From positions 1 through 5,144 of the forward strand of contig USPE01000151.1 in assembly GCA_900556545.1 (NCBI GenBank): a DNA stretch of 5,144 nucleotides. The letters are read 5' to 3'. The stretch is from an uncultured Peptococcaceae bacterium (lineage in GTDB: Bacteria; Bacillota; Peptococcia; Peptococcales; Peptococcaceae). The position numbers were made by a program, and so were the translations under genes. Shown piece by piece: positions 1-5,144 of this stretch. The notes beneath the pieces were generated by a model that was given only the letters and a program-made list of their open reading frames with translations, searched no databases and was not told the DNA's origin. Each line of letters starts with the position of its first letter. Within the stretch, counting starts at the first letter, position 1.

Positions 1-984
1 TCGGGCTTTTTGTGCGGTTTGTTTTATTGCAGCGGTCTGATTGGCAGCGGTTTTGCCATCAGCCAGCAATCTCTGCCTTTGTTGTATTTATTTTACGGCT
101 GTATCGGCGGGATTGGTTTGGGTATCGGCTATATCACTCCGGTAAAAACATTGGTAAACTGGTTTTATGACCGCCGCGGGCTGGCCACCGGGCTGGCCAT
201 TATGGGGTTTGGCTTTGCGGCTGCAGTGGCCGGCCCGGTAATCAGCTATCTGATTACTGTGGTTGGGCTGGTGAATACTTTCTATATTATTGGTATTGTA
301 TATTTCATTGTCATTGCGTTATCAGCATTTTTCATTCATCCGGTTCCGGAGGGATACTTGCCGGAACAACAGGGGGAACATAAGGATCGCCGCCAGCAGT
401 TTACTGCCAATGAAGCAATGAAAACATGGAAGTTTTATGCCTTGTGGTTTTTATTATTTATCAATATTACCTGCGGCATTGCGCTGCTGTCGGTGGCATC
501 TCCGATTTTGCAGGAAACAACCGGTATGACCGCTTTGGCGGCGGCCAGCATTGTAGGCGTTATGGGCTTGTTTAACGGCGGCGGCCGATTATTTTGGGCA
601 ACGCTGTCCGACTATTTTGGCCGCGATGTGGTATATACGTCGTTCTTTGTGTTGGAAATCATCGCCATGCTGGTTTTAGGCAATGTGGGCAATGTGATTT
701 TGTTCCAGATTTTCTTATTTATCGTGATGAGCTGCTACGGCGGCGGATTCTCCTGCATTCCTGCTTATCTCAGCGATGTGTTCGGCACCAAGCATTTGAG
801 CTCTATCCATGGCCGTATTTTAACCGCCTGGGCTATGGCCGGTATTGCCGGCCCCTGCATCATTTCCTGGGCCAAAGAAGCGCTTTCTACCTATCAAAGC
901 ACGTTGTTCATTTTTGCGTTGCTTTATGCAGCTGCCTTGGTGGTATCGGCATTTCTGTTGTTCAAACTGCGCAGCGACCGATAA
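1..984 (+). CDS. MFS transporter, oxalate/formate antiporter (OFA) family, 5'-truncated
   Basis: This is the C-terminal part of a major facilitator superfamily permease of the inner membrane. The frame is open from base 1 and no credible start is present (the TTG at 10 has no ribosome binding site), so the gene begins outside the window; 327 residues are visible before the TAA at 982-984. The first residues look like TM3, and about ten hydrophobic segments follow. A Gly-rich segment leads into the loop motif WFYDRRGLATG (about 157-189), typical of OxlT-like OFA carriers. The charged stretch HKDRRQQ near 380-400 fits the central cytoplasmic loop, and the SDYFGRD motif near 607-627 is the second-half copy of the MFS loop motif. 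About 80-90 N-terminal residues are probably missing. OFA members carry small organic anions such as oxalate, formate or lactate; the substrate cannot be read here. A strong promoter lies between it and serC, so it is probably not part of the serine operon. Confidence 0.88.
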   Translation, partial: SGFLCGLFYCSGLIGSGFAISQQSLPLLYLFYGCIGGIGLGIGYITPVKTLVNWFYDRRGLATGLAIMGFGFAAAVAGPVISYLITVVGLVNTFYIIGIVYFIVIALSAFFIHPVPEGYLPEQQGEHKDRRQQFTANEAMKTWKFYALWFLLFINITCGIALLSVASPILQETTGMTALAAASIVGVMGLFNGGGRLFWATLSDYFGRDVVYTSFFVLEIIAMLVLGNVGNVILFQIFLFIVMSCYGGGFSCIPAYLSDVFGTKHLSSIHGRILTAWAMAGIAGPCIISWAKEALSTYQSTLFIFALLYAAALVVSAFLLFKLRSDR

Positions 985-989
985 AATAA

Positions 990-1008
990 AAATTTATGCT
1001 ATAAATTT
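990..1008. repeat. AT-only inverted repeat upstream of the ser promoter
   Basis: AAATTTAT (990-997) and ATAAATTT (1001-1008) form a perfect 8-bp inverted repeat with a 3-nt spacer. It begins 5 bases after the MFS stop codon and ends 3 bases before the -35 box. It could be a weak transcript end for the MFS gene, since a T run follows at 1021-1026, but the stem has no G-C pair. It could also be an operator or an UP-like AT-rich element for the promoter. Such repeats arise easily in AT-rich DNA, so the call is weak. Confidence 0.3.
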
Positions 1009-1011
1009 AGG

Positions 1012-1040
1012 TTGACTGTATTTTTTGCAGTTGTTATAAT
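1012..1040 (+). promoter_or_regulatory. Sigma-A type promoter of the serine operon
   Basis: The -35 box TTGACT (1012-1017) and the -10 box TATAAT (1035-1040) are separated by exactly 17 bp. A TG at 1032-1033 gives an extended -10 (TGTTATAAT). Transcription would start near 1047, about 30 nt before the T-box Stem I. A promoter this close to consensus suits a transcript controlled after initiation by a T-box attenuator. This is read directly from sequence; no start site was mapped. Confidence 0.9.
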
Positions 1041-1225
1041 AAACTTACTTATTAGAATATAGTTTATTACGCAATGAAGGAGAAGCACTGTGTCTGCGCT
1101 TTCAGAGAGTTGCCGGTTGGTGCAAGGCAGCAGCAATGCATGGATGTTCCGCTCTGGAGCGGCGAATGATGAATTCGACGGGTTGGCCCGATACAGCCGA
1201 CATAAAGATGGCCGCAAGCTTAATT

Positions 1226-1264
1226 TGGGTGGCACCGCGAGAATTTTAAGAGAAGCTCGCCCCA
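1226..1264 (+). promoter_or_regulatory. T-box antiterminator helix
   Basis: TGGG (1226-1229) pairs with CCCA (1261-1264). The 7-nt bulge TGGCACC (1230-1236) follows, then GCGAG (1237-1241) pairs with CTCGC (1256-1260) around a 14-nt loop. This is the canonical T-box antiterminator shape. Its 3' side, 1256-1264, is also needed by the terminator stem, so the two folds exclude one another. Binding of the uncharged tRNA acceptor end to the bulge should stabilise this fold and allow read-through into serC. Confidence 0.9.
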
Positions 1265-1293
1265 TACGTATGGGGACGCTTCTCTATTTTTTT
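1249..1293 (+). terminator. Intrinsic terminator of the T-box leader
   Basis: AGAGAAGC (1249-1256) pairs with GCTTCTCT (1278-1285). After a small internal loop, CCCCAT (1260-1265) pairs with ATGGGG (1270-1275) around the loop ACGT. A run of seven T follows at 1287-1293. The 5' strand overlaps the 3' strand of the antiterminator, as expected for transcription attenuation when tRNA-Ser is charged. Confidence 0.93.
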
Positions 1294-1335
1294 ATAAAAA
1301 TTCTCCCGCCCTCAATGTTTACCAATCCTGGCAGT

Positions 1336-1373
1336 GAAACATGCAAACGTGTTTCAATCAAAATTTTTGAGAC
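1336..1373 (+). other. Two overlapping alternative hairpins in the serC 5' leader
   Basis: GAAACATG (1336-1343) can pair with CGTGTTTC (1348-1355) through eight pairs, one of them U-G, closing a CAAA loop. GTTTCAA (1351-1357) can instead pair with TTGAGAC (1367-1373) through seven pairs, one of them U-G. The two folds share GTTTC and cannot coexist. They lie between the T-box terminator and serC, in a leader longer than needed for a ribosome binding site. A role in mRNA stability, processing or a second control step is inference only. Confidence 0.35.
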
Positions 1374-1379
1374 TGTATC

Positions 1380-1405
1380 TGGTAATCTCTTTTGGTAATC
1401 TCTTT
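1380..1405 (+). repeat. Perfect 13-bp tandem direct repeat touching the serC ribosome binding site
   Basis: TGGTAATCTCTTT occurs at 1380-1392 and again, with no gap, at 1393-1405. The second copy ends at the base before the Shine-Dalgarno sequence. Replication slippage is a likely origin. The first copy contains TCTCTTT, which is complementary to the Shine-Dalgarno sequence. Confidence 0.9.
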
Positions 1406-1412
1406 AAGGAGG
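1406..1412 (+). promoter_or_regulatory. serC ribosome binding site, possibly maskable
   Basis: AAGGAGG is a full-strength Shine-Dalgarno sequence 11 nt before the ATG at 1424, and it supports that start; the ATG at 1414 is too close to be used. TCTCTTT at 1386-1392 can pair with all seven bases (two G-U pairs), leaving the second 13-bp repeat copy as the loop. This could lower translation, but the helix is weak and the effect is speculative. Confidence 0.8.
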
Positions 1413-1423
1413 AATGAGAAATT

Positions 1424-2497
1424 ATGAAACGTGCCTATAATTTTAATGCCGGTCCTTCTGCTATGCCGGAATCTGTGCTGAAGGAAGCACAGGCTGAATT
1501 TTTAAACTATAAGGACACCGGCATGGGCATTATTGAAATGAGTCACCGCAGCAGCGAGTATGCTGCCATGCATCAGGAAACAAAAGATCTGCTGCGTGAA
1601 TTAATGGAAATACCGGACAATTATGAAATTCTCTTTTTGCAGGGCGGCGGCAGCACCCAGTTTATGATGGTGGCAGCCAATTTTCTGACAAAAGGGCGGG
1701 CAGCTTATGTAAATACAGGGGTTTGGGCTAAAAAAGCCATGGCGGAAGCAAAATTTTTTGGTGAAGCATACGAAGCCGCTTCCAGTGCTGACCGCAATCA
1801 CAGTTACATTCCGCAGCAGTTTGAAATAAAGCCGGGTACCGCCTATGTACATTTAACAGCCAACAACACCATTTATGGCACCGAGTATCCTACTTTTCCT
1901 AAGTTTGATGTGCCGGTAATCTGCGATATGTCCAGCGATATTTTATCCCGCAAAGTAAATGTGGCAGATTTTGATCTGATTTATGCCGGCGCGCAAAAAA
2001 ATCTGGGGCCTGCCGGTGTGGTCATTGTTATTATCAAGAAAGAGTTTTTGGCAACTGCCAAAGCAGAACTGCCAACCATGTTAAAATACGCTACATTTGC
2101 AGAAAAAGATTCTTTGTATAATACACCGCCGGTTTTTTGCATCTATATGGTCAATAAAACACTGCACTGGATTAAAGAGCAGGGCGGCGTAGATGCGGTG
2201 GAAAAAAATAATGCAGTCAAAGCGCAGCTGATTTATGATGTGATTGACAACAGCAACGGTTTTTATATTGGCCATGCAGAAAAACCATTCCGTAGTAATA
2301 TGAATATCACCTTTAATCTGGCAACGCCTGAGTTAGAAAAAGACTTTATTGCACAGGGAAAAGCTGCCGGTTTTATCGGCATCAATGGGCATCGCTCTGT
2401 GGGCGGCTGCCGTGCATCCACCTATAATGCAGTACCATTGGAGGCTTGCCAGGCACTGGCTGCTTTTATGCAGCAATATCAGCAGTCCCATCAATAA
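1424..2497 (+). CDS. serC: Phosphoserine aminotransferase
   Basis: SerC transfers an amino group from glutamate to 3-phosphohydroxypyruvate to give O-phosphoserine, the second step of serine synthesis; it is a cytosolic PLP enzyme (class V fold). The protein has 357 residues, close to the usual 360. Family signatures are the N-terminal YNFNAGPSAMP (5-15), HRSSEY (41-46) for substrate phosphate/carboxylate binding, GGGSTQF (74-80) for the PLP phosphate, W101 stacking on the cofactor ring, ICDMSSD with D168 for the PLP pyridine nitrogen, and AGAQKNLGPAG with K192 as the Schiff-base lysine. GHRSVGGCRAS (322-332) is the C-terminal substrate-binding loop. The start follows AAGGAGG at good spacing. 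It is the first gene of the operon, directly behind the serine T-box, with serA 121 bp downstream. In bacteria that need it, SerC can also serve pyridoxal phosphate synthesis, but the neighbours point to serine. No defects are seen. Confidence 0.97.
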   Translation: MKRAYNFNAGPSAMPESVLKEAQAEFLNYKDTGMGIIEMSHRSSEYAAMHQETKDLLRELMEIPDNYEILFLQGGGSTQFMMVAANFLTKGRAAYVNTGVWAKKAMAEAKFFGEAYEAASSADRNHSYIPQQFEIKPGTAYVHLTANNTIYGTEYPTFPKFDVPVICDMSSDILSRKVNVADFDLIYAGAQKNLGPAGVVIVIIKKEFLATAKAELPTMLKYATFAEKDSLYNTPPVFCIYMVNKTLHWIKEQGGVDAVEKNNAVKAQLIYDVIDNSNGFYIGHAEKPFRSNMNITFNLATPELEKDFIAQGKAAGFIGINGHRSVGGCRASTYNAVPLEACQALAAFMQQYQQSHQ

Positions 2498-2538
2498 AAG
2501 CAGGACCTGCAAAGATGAATCCGGTTTGGCGTTATTGT

Positions 2539-2558
2539 GGCAATCCTTTTTAGGAGCC
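2539..2558 (+). other. Intercistronic hairpin between serC and serA
   Basis: GGC (2539-2541) pairs with GCC (2556-2558), and TCCT (2544-2547) pairs with AGGA (2552-2555) around a TTTT loop, with an AA bulge on the 5' side. No T run follows, so it does not look like a terminator. It might protect or process the mRNA between serC and serA. The rest of the 121-bp gap is AT-rich and shows no convincing promoter. Confidence 0.3.
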
Positions 2559-2618
2559 ATGAGTATAAATTTGTAATGAAAGATAAAATTTAAAATATTT
2601 TGCTGGAGGTTTGTAATT

Positions 2619-4205
2619 ATGAAAATTTTAGTAAGCGATGACGTAAGTGAAAAAGGCGTGGCTCTGCTGCGGGAACATTTTGACGTAGATGTAAAAACCA
2701 ATATGCCGCCGGAAGAATTGCTGAAATGCATCGGCGAATATGATGGCTTGGTAACACGGAGCCAGACTCAAGTTACGCAGGAAGTAATTGATGCTGCTAC
2801 CAATTTAAAAGTTATTGGCCGTGCCGGTGTTGGGGTTGATAACATCAACATTCCAGCTGCTACTGCCCGCGGTATTGTTGTGGTAAATGCACCGGAAGGA
2901 AACACCATTGCCGCTACTGAACATACCATCGGTATGATGCTGGCTATGACCCGTTATATCCCACAGGCGCACAATTCTATTCAGGAAGGGAAATGGGACC
3001 GCAAAAGCTTTACCGGTATTCAGGTATATGGCAAAACCTTGGGTATCATTGGTGTAGGCCGTATCGGCAGCCGTGTGGCAAAAAGAATGCAGGCTATGGA
3101 AATGACTGTAATCGGTTATGACCCATATATTACAGAAGAACGGGCGCAGCAAATTGGTATCGAATTGGTTGATTTTGATACATTGCTGGCAAAATCCGAT
3201 TATATCACCATTCACACACCACTGACCAAAGAAACCGAAAATATGATCAATGCAGAAAGCATTGCTAAAATGAAAGACGGCGTTCGTCTGGTAAACTGTG
3301 CCCGCGGTGCATGCTTTGATATCAACGCTGTGGCAGATGGTTTAAAATCCGGCAAAGTGGCCGGCGCTGCCATCGACGTATATCCGGATGAACCATTGAC
3401 TACCACCAACAATCCATTCTTGGGTATGTTCAATGTGGTACAGACATCTCACTTAGGTGCATCCACCATTGAAGCACAGGTAGGGGTAGCAGTTGACGTT
3501 GCCTATGGTGTTATTGATGCGTTAAACGGCAAACCGGTTATGAATGCTGTGAATATGGCGCCAATTCCAAAAAGTGTGGCCGCTGTTATCCAGCCATATT
3601 TCAGCCTGGCTGAACGAATGGGAACCATTGCCATTTATCTGGCTGACGGCCCTGTTCAGGAAGTGGAAATTGAATATACCGGTGAATTGTCCGAAACCGA
3701 AACACAGCATCTCACCACTGCATTCCTGAAAGGATTATTAAACCCAATTCTGCAAGACAGTGTTAACTATGTAAATGCACCTGGATTGGCAAAAAAACGG
3801 AACTTAAATGTAAAAGAAAGCAAATCGCATAAACCTGGTTACTATACCACTTCTATCACTGTTAAAATTACCACCAGCAACGGGAAACACATCATCGCTG
3901 GTACATTGTTTGATGGCAAGCAGCCAAAAATTGTACAGATCGATCAATATCGTATCGACTTTACTCCAGAAGGTTATTTGCTGCTGGTTCCTCATATTGA
4001 CCAGCCAAATATGATTGGTCAGATGGCTACCATCCTGGGACGCGCAGGTATCAACATCAATGGCATGCAGGTAGGCAGCACCACCCAGTCCGGTACTAAT
4101 ATCATGGCAATCGCTGTAGGAGATGATATTACCAACGATATTATGCTGCAATTGTCTGGTATCGAAGGAATCTTAGATGTGAAACTGATTCATTGTGAAG
4201 CGTAA
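2619..4205 (+). CDS. serA: D-3-phosphoglycerate dehydrogenase, long form with ACT domain
   Basis: SerA oxidises 3-phosphoglycerate to 3-phosphohydroxypyruvate with NAD, the committed step of serine synthesis. Its 528 residues match the long (type I) enzymes of about 525-530. The D-isomer 2-hydroxyacid dehydrogenase core spans about 1-315: RAGVGVDNI (68-76) in the substrate domain, the nucleotide-binding GVGRIG (145-150), and D168 at the end of the next strand, favouring NAD. The catalytic set is R229 in NCARG, E258 in DEP and H278 in SHLGAST. A middle ASB-type domain (about 318-450) and a C-terminal ACT domain (about 455-528, with IDQPNMIGQ and AGININGMQVG) follow; in relatives these bind serine and inhibit the enzyme. 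The start has TGGAGGT nine bases upstream. The stretch after the catalytic arginine, ACFDINAV, differs from the common GGIVDEAAL. The enzyme appears intact and feedback-regulated. Confidence 0.97.
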   Translation: MKILVSDDVSEKGVALLREHFDVDVKTNMPPEELLKCIGEYDGLVTRSQTQVTQEVIDAATNLKVIGRAGVGVDNINIPAATARGIVVVNAPEGNTIAATEHTIGMMLAMTRYIPQAHNSIQEGKWDRKSFTGIQVYGKTLGIIGVGRIGSRVAKRMQAMEMTVIGYDPYITEERAQQIGIELVDFDTLLAKSDYITIHTPLTKETENMINAESIAKMKDGVRLVNCARGACFDINAVADGLKSGKVAGAAIDVYPDEPLTTTNNPFLGMFNVVQTSHLGASTIEAQVGVAVDVAYGVIDALNGKPVMNAVNMAPIPKSVAAVIQPYFSLAERMGTIAIYLADGPVQEVEIEYTGELSETETQHLTTAFLKGLLNPILQDSVNYVNAPGLAKKRNLNVKESKSHKPGYYTTSITVKITTSNGKHIIAGTLFDGKQPKIVQIDQYRIDFTPEGYLLLVPHIDQPNMIGQMATILGRAGININGMQVGSTTQSGTNIMAIAVGDDITNDIMLQLSGIEGILDVKLIHCEA

Positions 4206-4232
4206 TTTATTTTCGATAAAGGAATAAGGATT

Positions 4233-4874
4233 ATGACAAGAATTATTTTAGTTCGTCATGGAGAAACCACCTGGAATGTAGAAGGCCGTTATCAGGGGCA
4301 AGAGGATACTCCGCTCAGTGAACGTGGTTTAAAGCAAGGGCATTTGTTGGCAGAAGGATTGCGCAATACACCAATTGATTTGTGCATTTCCAGTCCATTG
4401 CAGCGTTCTTACCAGACCTGTAAGTTCTGCGCTGATTTGCACAATTTATCGGTCGCTACCGATGAACGATTGTTGGAAATCAATCATGGCACATGGGAAG
4501 GGATTTTAGCAAAGGATATTGAGCTGCAATATCCTGAGAAATTCCATCAATGGCATACCACGCCCCATCTGGTGCAAATGCCGGGCGGCGGTGAAACATT
4601 AGAAGATGTGCGTAAACGGGTAAGAGATGCCTTTGATGATTATGTAGTACAATATCCAGATAAAACAATTCTGGTAGCAGCTCACGATGCCGTAAACAAA
4701 GCCATCATCTGCGACATCCTGGGATTGGGAATGGAACATTTCTGGCAGATTAAACAGGATAATACCTGTATCAATGTATTGGAATATCAAGAAGGCACAT
4801 GGCGCATTGTTCTGTTGAACGCAACCAATCATATGGGATTCTTGTTCAGTGGTATCGAGCAAGCGGGTTTGTAA
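4233..4874 (+). CDS. Histidine phosphatase (phosphoglycerate mutase-like), candidate phosphoserine phosphatase
   Basis: This 213-residue cytosolic protein belongs to the histidine phosphatase superfamily. It shows LVRHGET (6-12) with R8 and the phospho-acceptor H9, SSPLQRSYQT with R58, the acidic residue E82 in LEINHGTWEG, and H151 in VAAHDAV. It is shorter than glycolytic dPGM (about 230-250) and resembles the phosphatase-type branch. It lies 27 bp after serA; AAAGGA (4218-4223) nine bases upstream supports the start, while a second AAGGA only two bases from the ATG is too close. Serine synthesis needs a phosphoserine phosphatase and no HAD-type SerB is seen here, so a metal-independent phosphoserine phosphatase like that of Hydrogenobacter thermophilus is the best inference. 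H85 fits a histidine I recall as important for phosphoserine recognition in that enzyme. Alternatives are alpha-ribazole phosphatase (CobC), GpmB-like or broad phosphatase. The family is certain; the substrate is not. Confidence 0.9.
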   Translation: MTRIILVRHGETTWNVEGRYQGQEDTPLSERGLKQGHLLAEGLRNTPIDLCISSPLQRSYQTCKFCADLHNLSVATDERLLEINHGTWEGILAKDIELQYPEKFHQWHTTPHLVQMPGGGETLEDVRKRVRDAFDDYVVQYPDKTILVAAHDAVNKAIICDILGLGMEHFWQIKQDNTCINVLEYQEGTWRIVLLNATNHMGFLFSGIEQAGL

Positions 4875-4885
4875 ACTTAAGTATG

Positions 4886-4910
4886 GCTAAAATCAGATTC
4901 CTGATTTAGC
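4886..4910 (+). other. Hairpin just after the last operon gene
   Basis: GCTAAAATCAG (4886-4896) pairs with CTGATTTAGC (4901-4910) through ten pairs with one bulged A, closing an ATTC loop. It starts 12 bases after the stop codon. No T run follows, so it is not a standard terminator; it may stabilise the 3' end of the mRNA or help the terminator 34 bases downstream. Confidence 0.45.
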
Positions 4911-4943
4911 AGTTTATCCAACAAATAAAAATATTTCAAAAAC

Positions 4944-4990
4944 AATACCCTCCTCCAAATGAAAGGATACAATTTGGAGGAGGGTATTTT
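4944..4990 (+). terminator. Strong intrinsic terminator of the serine operon
   Basis: Positions 4944-4960 (starting AATACCCTCC) and 4972-4988 (ending AGGGTATT) are perfect inverted 17-bp arms around an 11-nt loop. Four T follow the GGTA on the + strand, then ATAGTTT. An A-rich stretch before the stem (about 4925-4942) would give a U-rich tail on the minus strand, so the element could stop transcription from both sides. Confidence 0.92.
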
Positions 4991-5039
4991 ATAGTTTAAA
5001 AAAGCTAAGGGCAGCATCCTGACTCAAAAAACAGCTAAT

Positions 5040-5082
5040 AAAAAGAGAAAAGGTATAGAAACAAATGAACTGTCTCTATACC
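5040..5082 (-). terminator. Intrinsic terminator of the convergent rRNA operon
   Basis: Read on the minus strand, GGTATAGAGACA (5082-5071) pairs with TGTTTCTATACC (5063-5052) through 12 pairs, one G-U, around a 7-nt loop. TTTTCTCTTTTT (5051-5040) follows. It lies about 9 bases past the predicted 5S rRNA 3' end, as expected for the end of an rRNA operon. Confidence 0.92.
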
Positions 5083-5091
5083 CTCTAAGTA

Positions 5092-5144
5092 TCCCGGCAA
5101 TGACCTACTCTCCCACGAAAAGAATACGCAGTACCATCGGCGCT
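5092..5144 (-). rRNA. rrf: 5S ribosomal RNA, 3' portion, truncated by window end
   Basis: The reverse complement reads AGCGCCGATGGTACTGCG, then TTTTCGTGGGAGAGTAGG and TCATTGCCGGGAT, which match the conserved 3' half of bacterial 5S rRNA (the GCGCCGATGGTA and GAGAGTAGG blocks). About 53 of about 117 nt are visible; the 5' part lies beyond base 5144. The exact mature 3' end near 5092 is estimated from the terminal GCCGGG that should pair with the 5' end. The 23S and 16S genes would be expected further right. Confidence 0.94.

Larger units (their letters stand above)
1075..1293 (+). ncRNA. T-box riboswitch leader, predicted tRNA-Ser specific (specifier UCC)
   Basis: This cis-acting leader senses uncharged tRNA. 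The T-box sequence TGGGTGGCACCGCG lies at 1226-1239. Upstream are the Stem I AGAGAG motif (1104-1109) and the distal loop GGTTGGTGCAA (1115-1125), closed by TGCC/GGCA. A specifier loop is bounded by GGAG/CUCU (1079-1082 with 1152-1155) and CUGUG/CAUGG (1088-1092 with 1139-1143). The triplet TCC at 1148-1150, followed by a purine, lies ten bases before the end of the conserved GGAGC element. That is the same offset as the specifier in the glyQS leader as I recall it, so the codon is serine. A small CGGG-TTGG-CCCG hairpin (1179-1190) sits in the Stem II/III region. The bulge UGGC (1230-1233) would pair with GCCA, matching the G73 discriminator of tRNA-Ser. Specifier, discriminator and downstream serC-serA all agree. 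Confidence 0.93.

Noticed and set aside
999..1265. 88-residue minus-strand reading frame across the leader
   Set aside because: It lies wholly over the promoter and T-box and has no plausible ribosome binding site or family resemblance; it is a by-product of structured RNA sequence.
1090..1398. 102-residue plus-strand reading frame in the T-box leader
   Set aside because: It coincides with the T-box RNA, runs through the terminator and lacks a Shine-Dalgarno sequence suited to its start; the RNA fold explains the sequence.
2500..2510. GCAGG-A-CCTGC palindrome right after serC as a terminator
   Set aside because: The loop would be too small for the full stem, and no T run follows; serA downstream appears to be co-transcribed.
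2552..2576. Possible five-codon leader peptide (MSINL) behind AGGAG in the serC-serA gap
   Set aside because: Only two bases separate AGGAG from the ATG, too close for initiation, and it has no serine codon run suggesting attenuation.
2564..2600. Separate promoter for serA in the AT-rich gap
   Set aside because: TATAAAT and TAAAAT look like -10 boxes, but no -35 box lies at 16-18 bp spacing.
2333..2731. 132-residue minus-strand reading frame spanning serC end and serA start
   Set aside because: It overlaps two well-supported genes on the other strand and resembles no protein family; it is a shadow frame.
4948..4985. GGAGGAGGG in the terminator arm as a ribosome binding site for a downstream small gene
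   Set aside because: It sits inside a perfect 17-bp stem and no ATG-led frame of useful length follows before the rRNA terminator.

Overview
The window looks like chromosomal DNA from a moderate-GC member of the Bacillota (Firmicutes). The best clue is a complete tRNA-sensing T-box leader, a device found mostly in that phylum. Strong AGGAGG-type ribosome binding sites, a consensus sigma-A promoter and U-tract terminators agree. An anaerobic Clostridia or Negativicutes lineage is my guess from overall protein style; the sequence does not prove it. I see no insertion sequences, phage genes or CRISPR.

Layout, left to right. (1) 1-984 (+) is the 3' part of an OFA-type (oxalate/formate antiporter family) MFS transporter, cut by the window edge. 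(2) 985-1423 has no protein gene. It holds an AT-rich inverted repeat, a near-perfect sigma-A promoter (1012-1040), a T-box riboswitch with its intrinsic terminator (about 1075-1293), and a further 130-nt leader with overlapping hairpins and a 13-bp tandem repeat touching the serC ribosome binding site. (3) 1424-2497 is serC (phosphoserine aminotransferase), 2619-4205 is serA (long, ACT-containing 3-phosphoglycerate dehydrogenase), and 4233-4874 is a histidine-phosphatase/phosphoglycerate-mutase-like protein. All are on + and spaced as one operon. (4) 4875-5039 holds a hairpin and a 17-bp-stem terminator that ends the operon. (5) 5040-5144 holds, on the minus strand, a terminator and the 3' part of a 5S rRNA gene, so an rRNA operon converges on the serine operon.

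The parts fit together as a serine biosynthesis operon under serine-tRNA control. SerA oxidises 3-phosphoglycerate and SerC transaminates the product to phosphoserine. The third enzyme, phosphoserine phosphatase, is not represented by a HAD-type SerB here; the histidine-phosphatase protein sits where it would be expected and is a good candidate for a metal-independent phosphoserine phosphatase. The T-box specifier reads as UCC (serine), and the T-box bulge UGGC would pair with a GCCA tRNA 3' end, matching the G discriminator base of bacterial tRNA-Ser. Uncharged tRNA-Ser should therefore switch the operon on. SerA probably adds feedback control by serine through its ACT domain.
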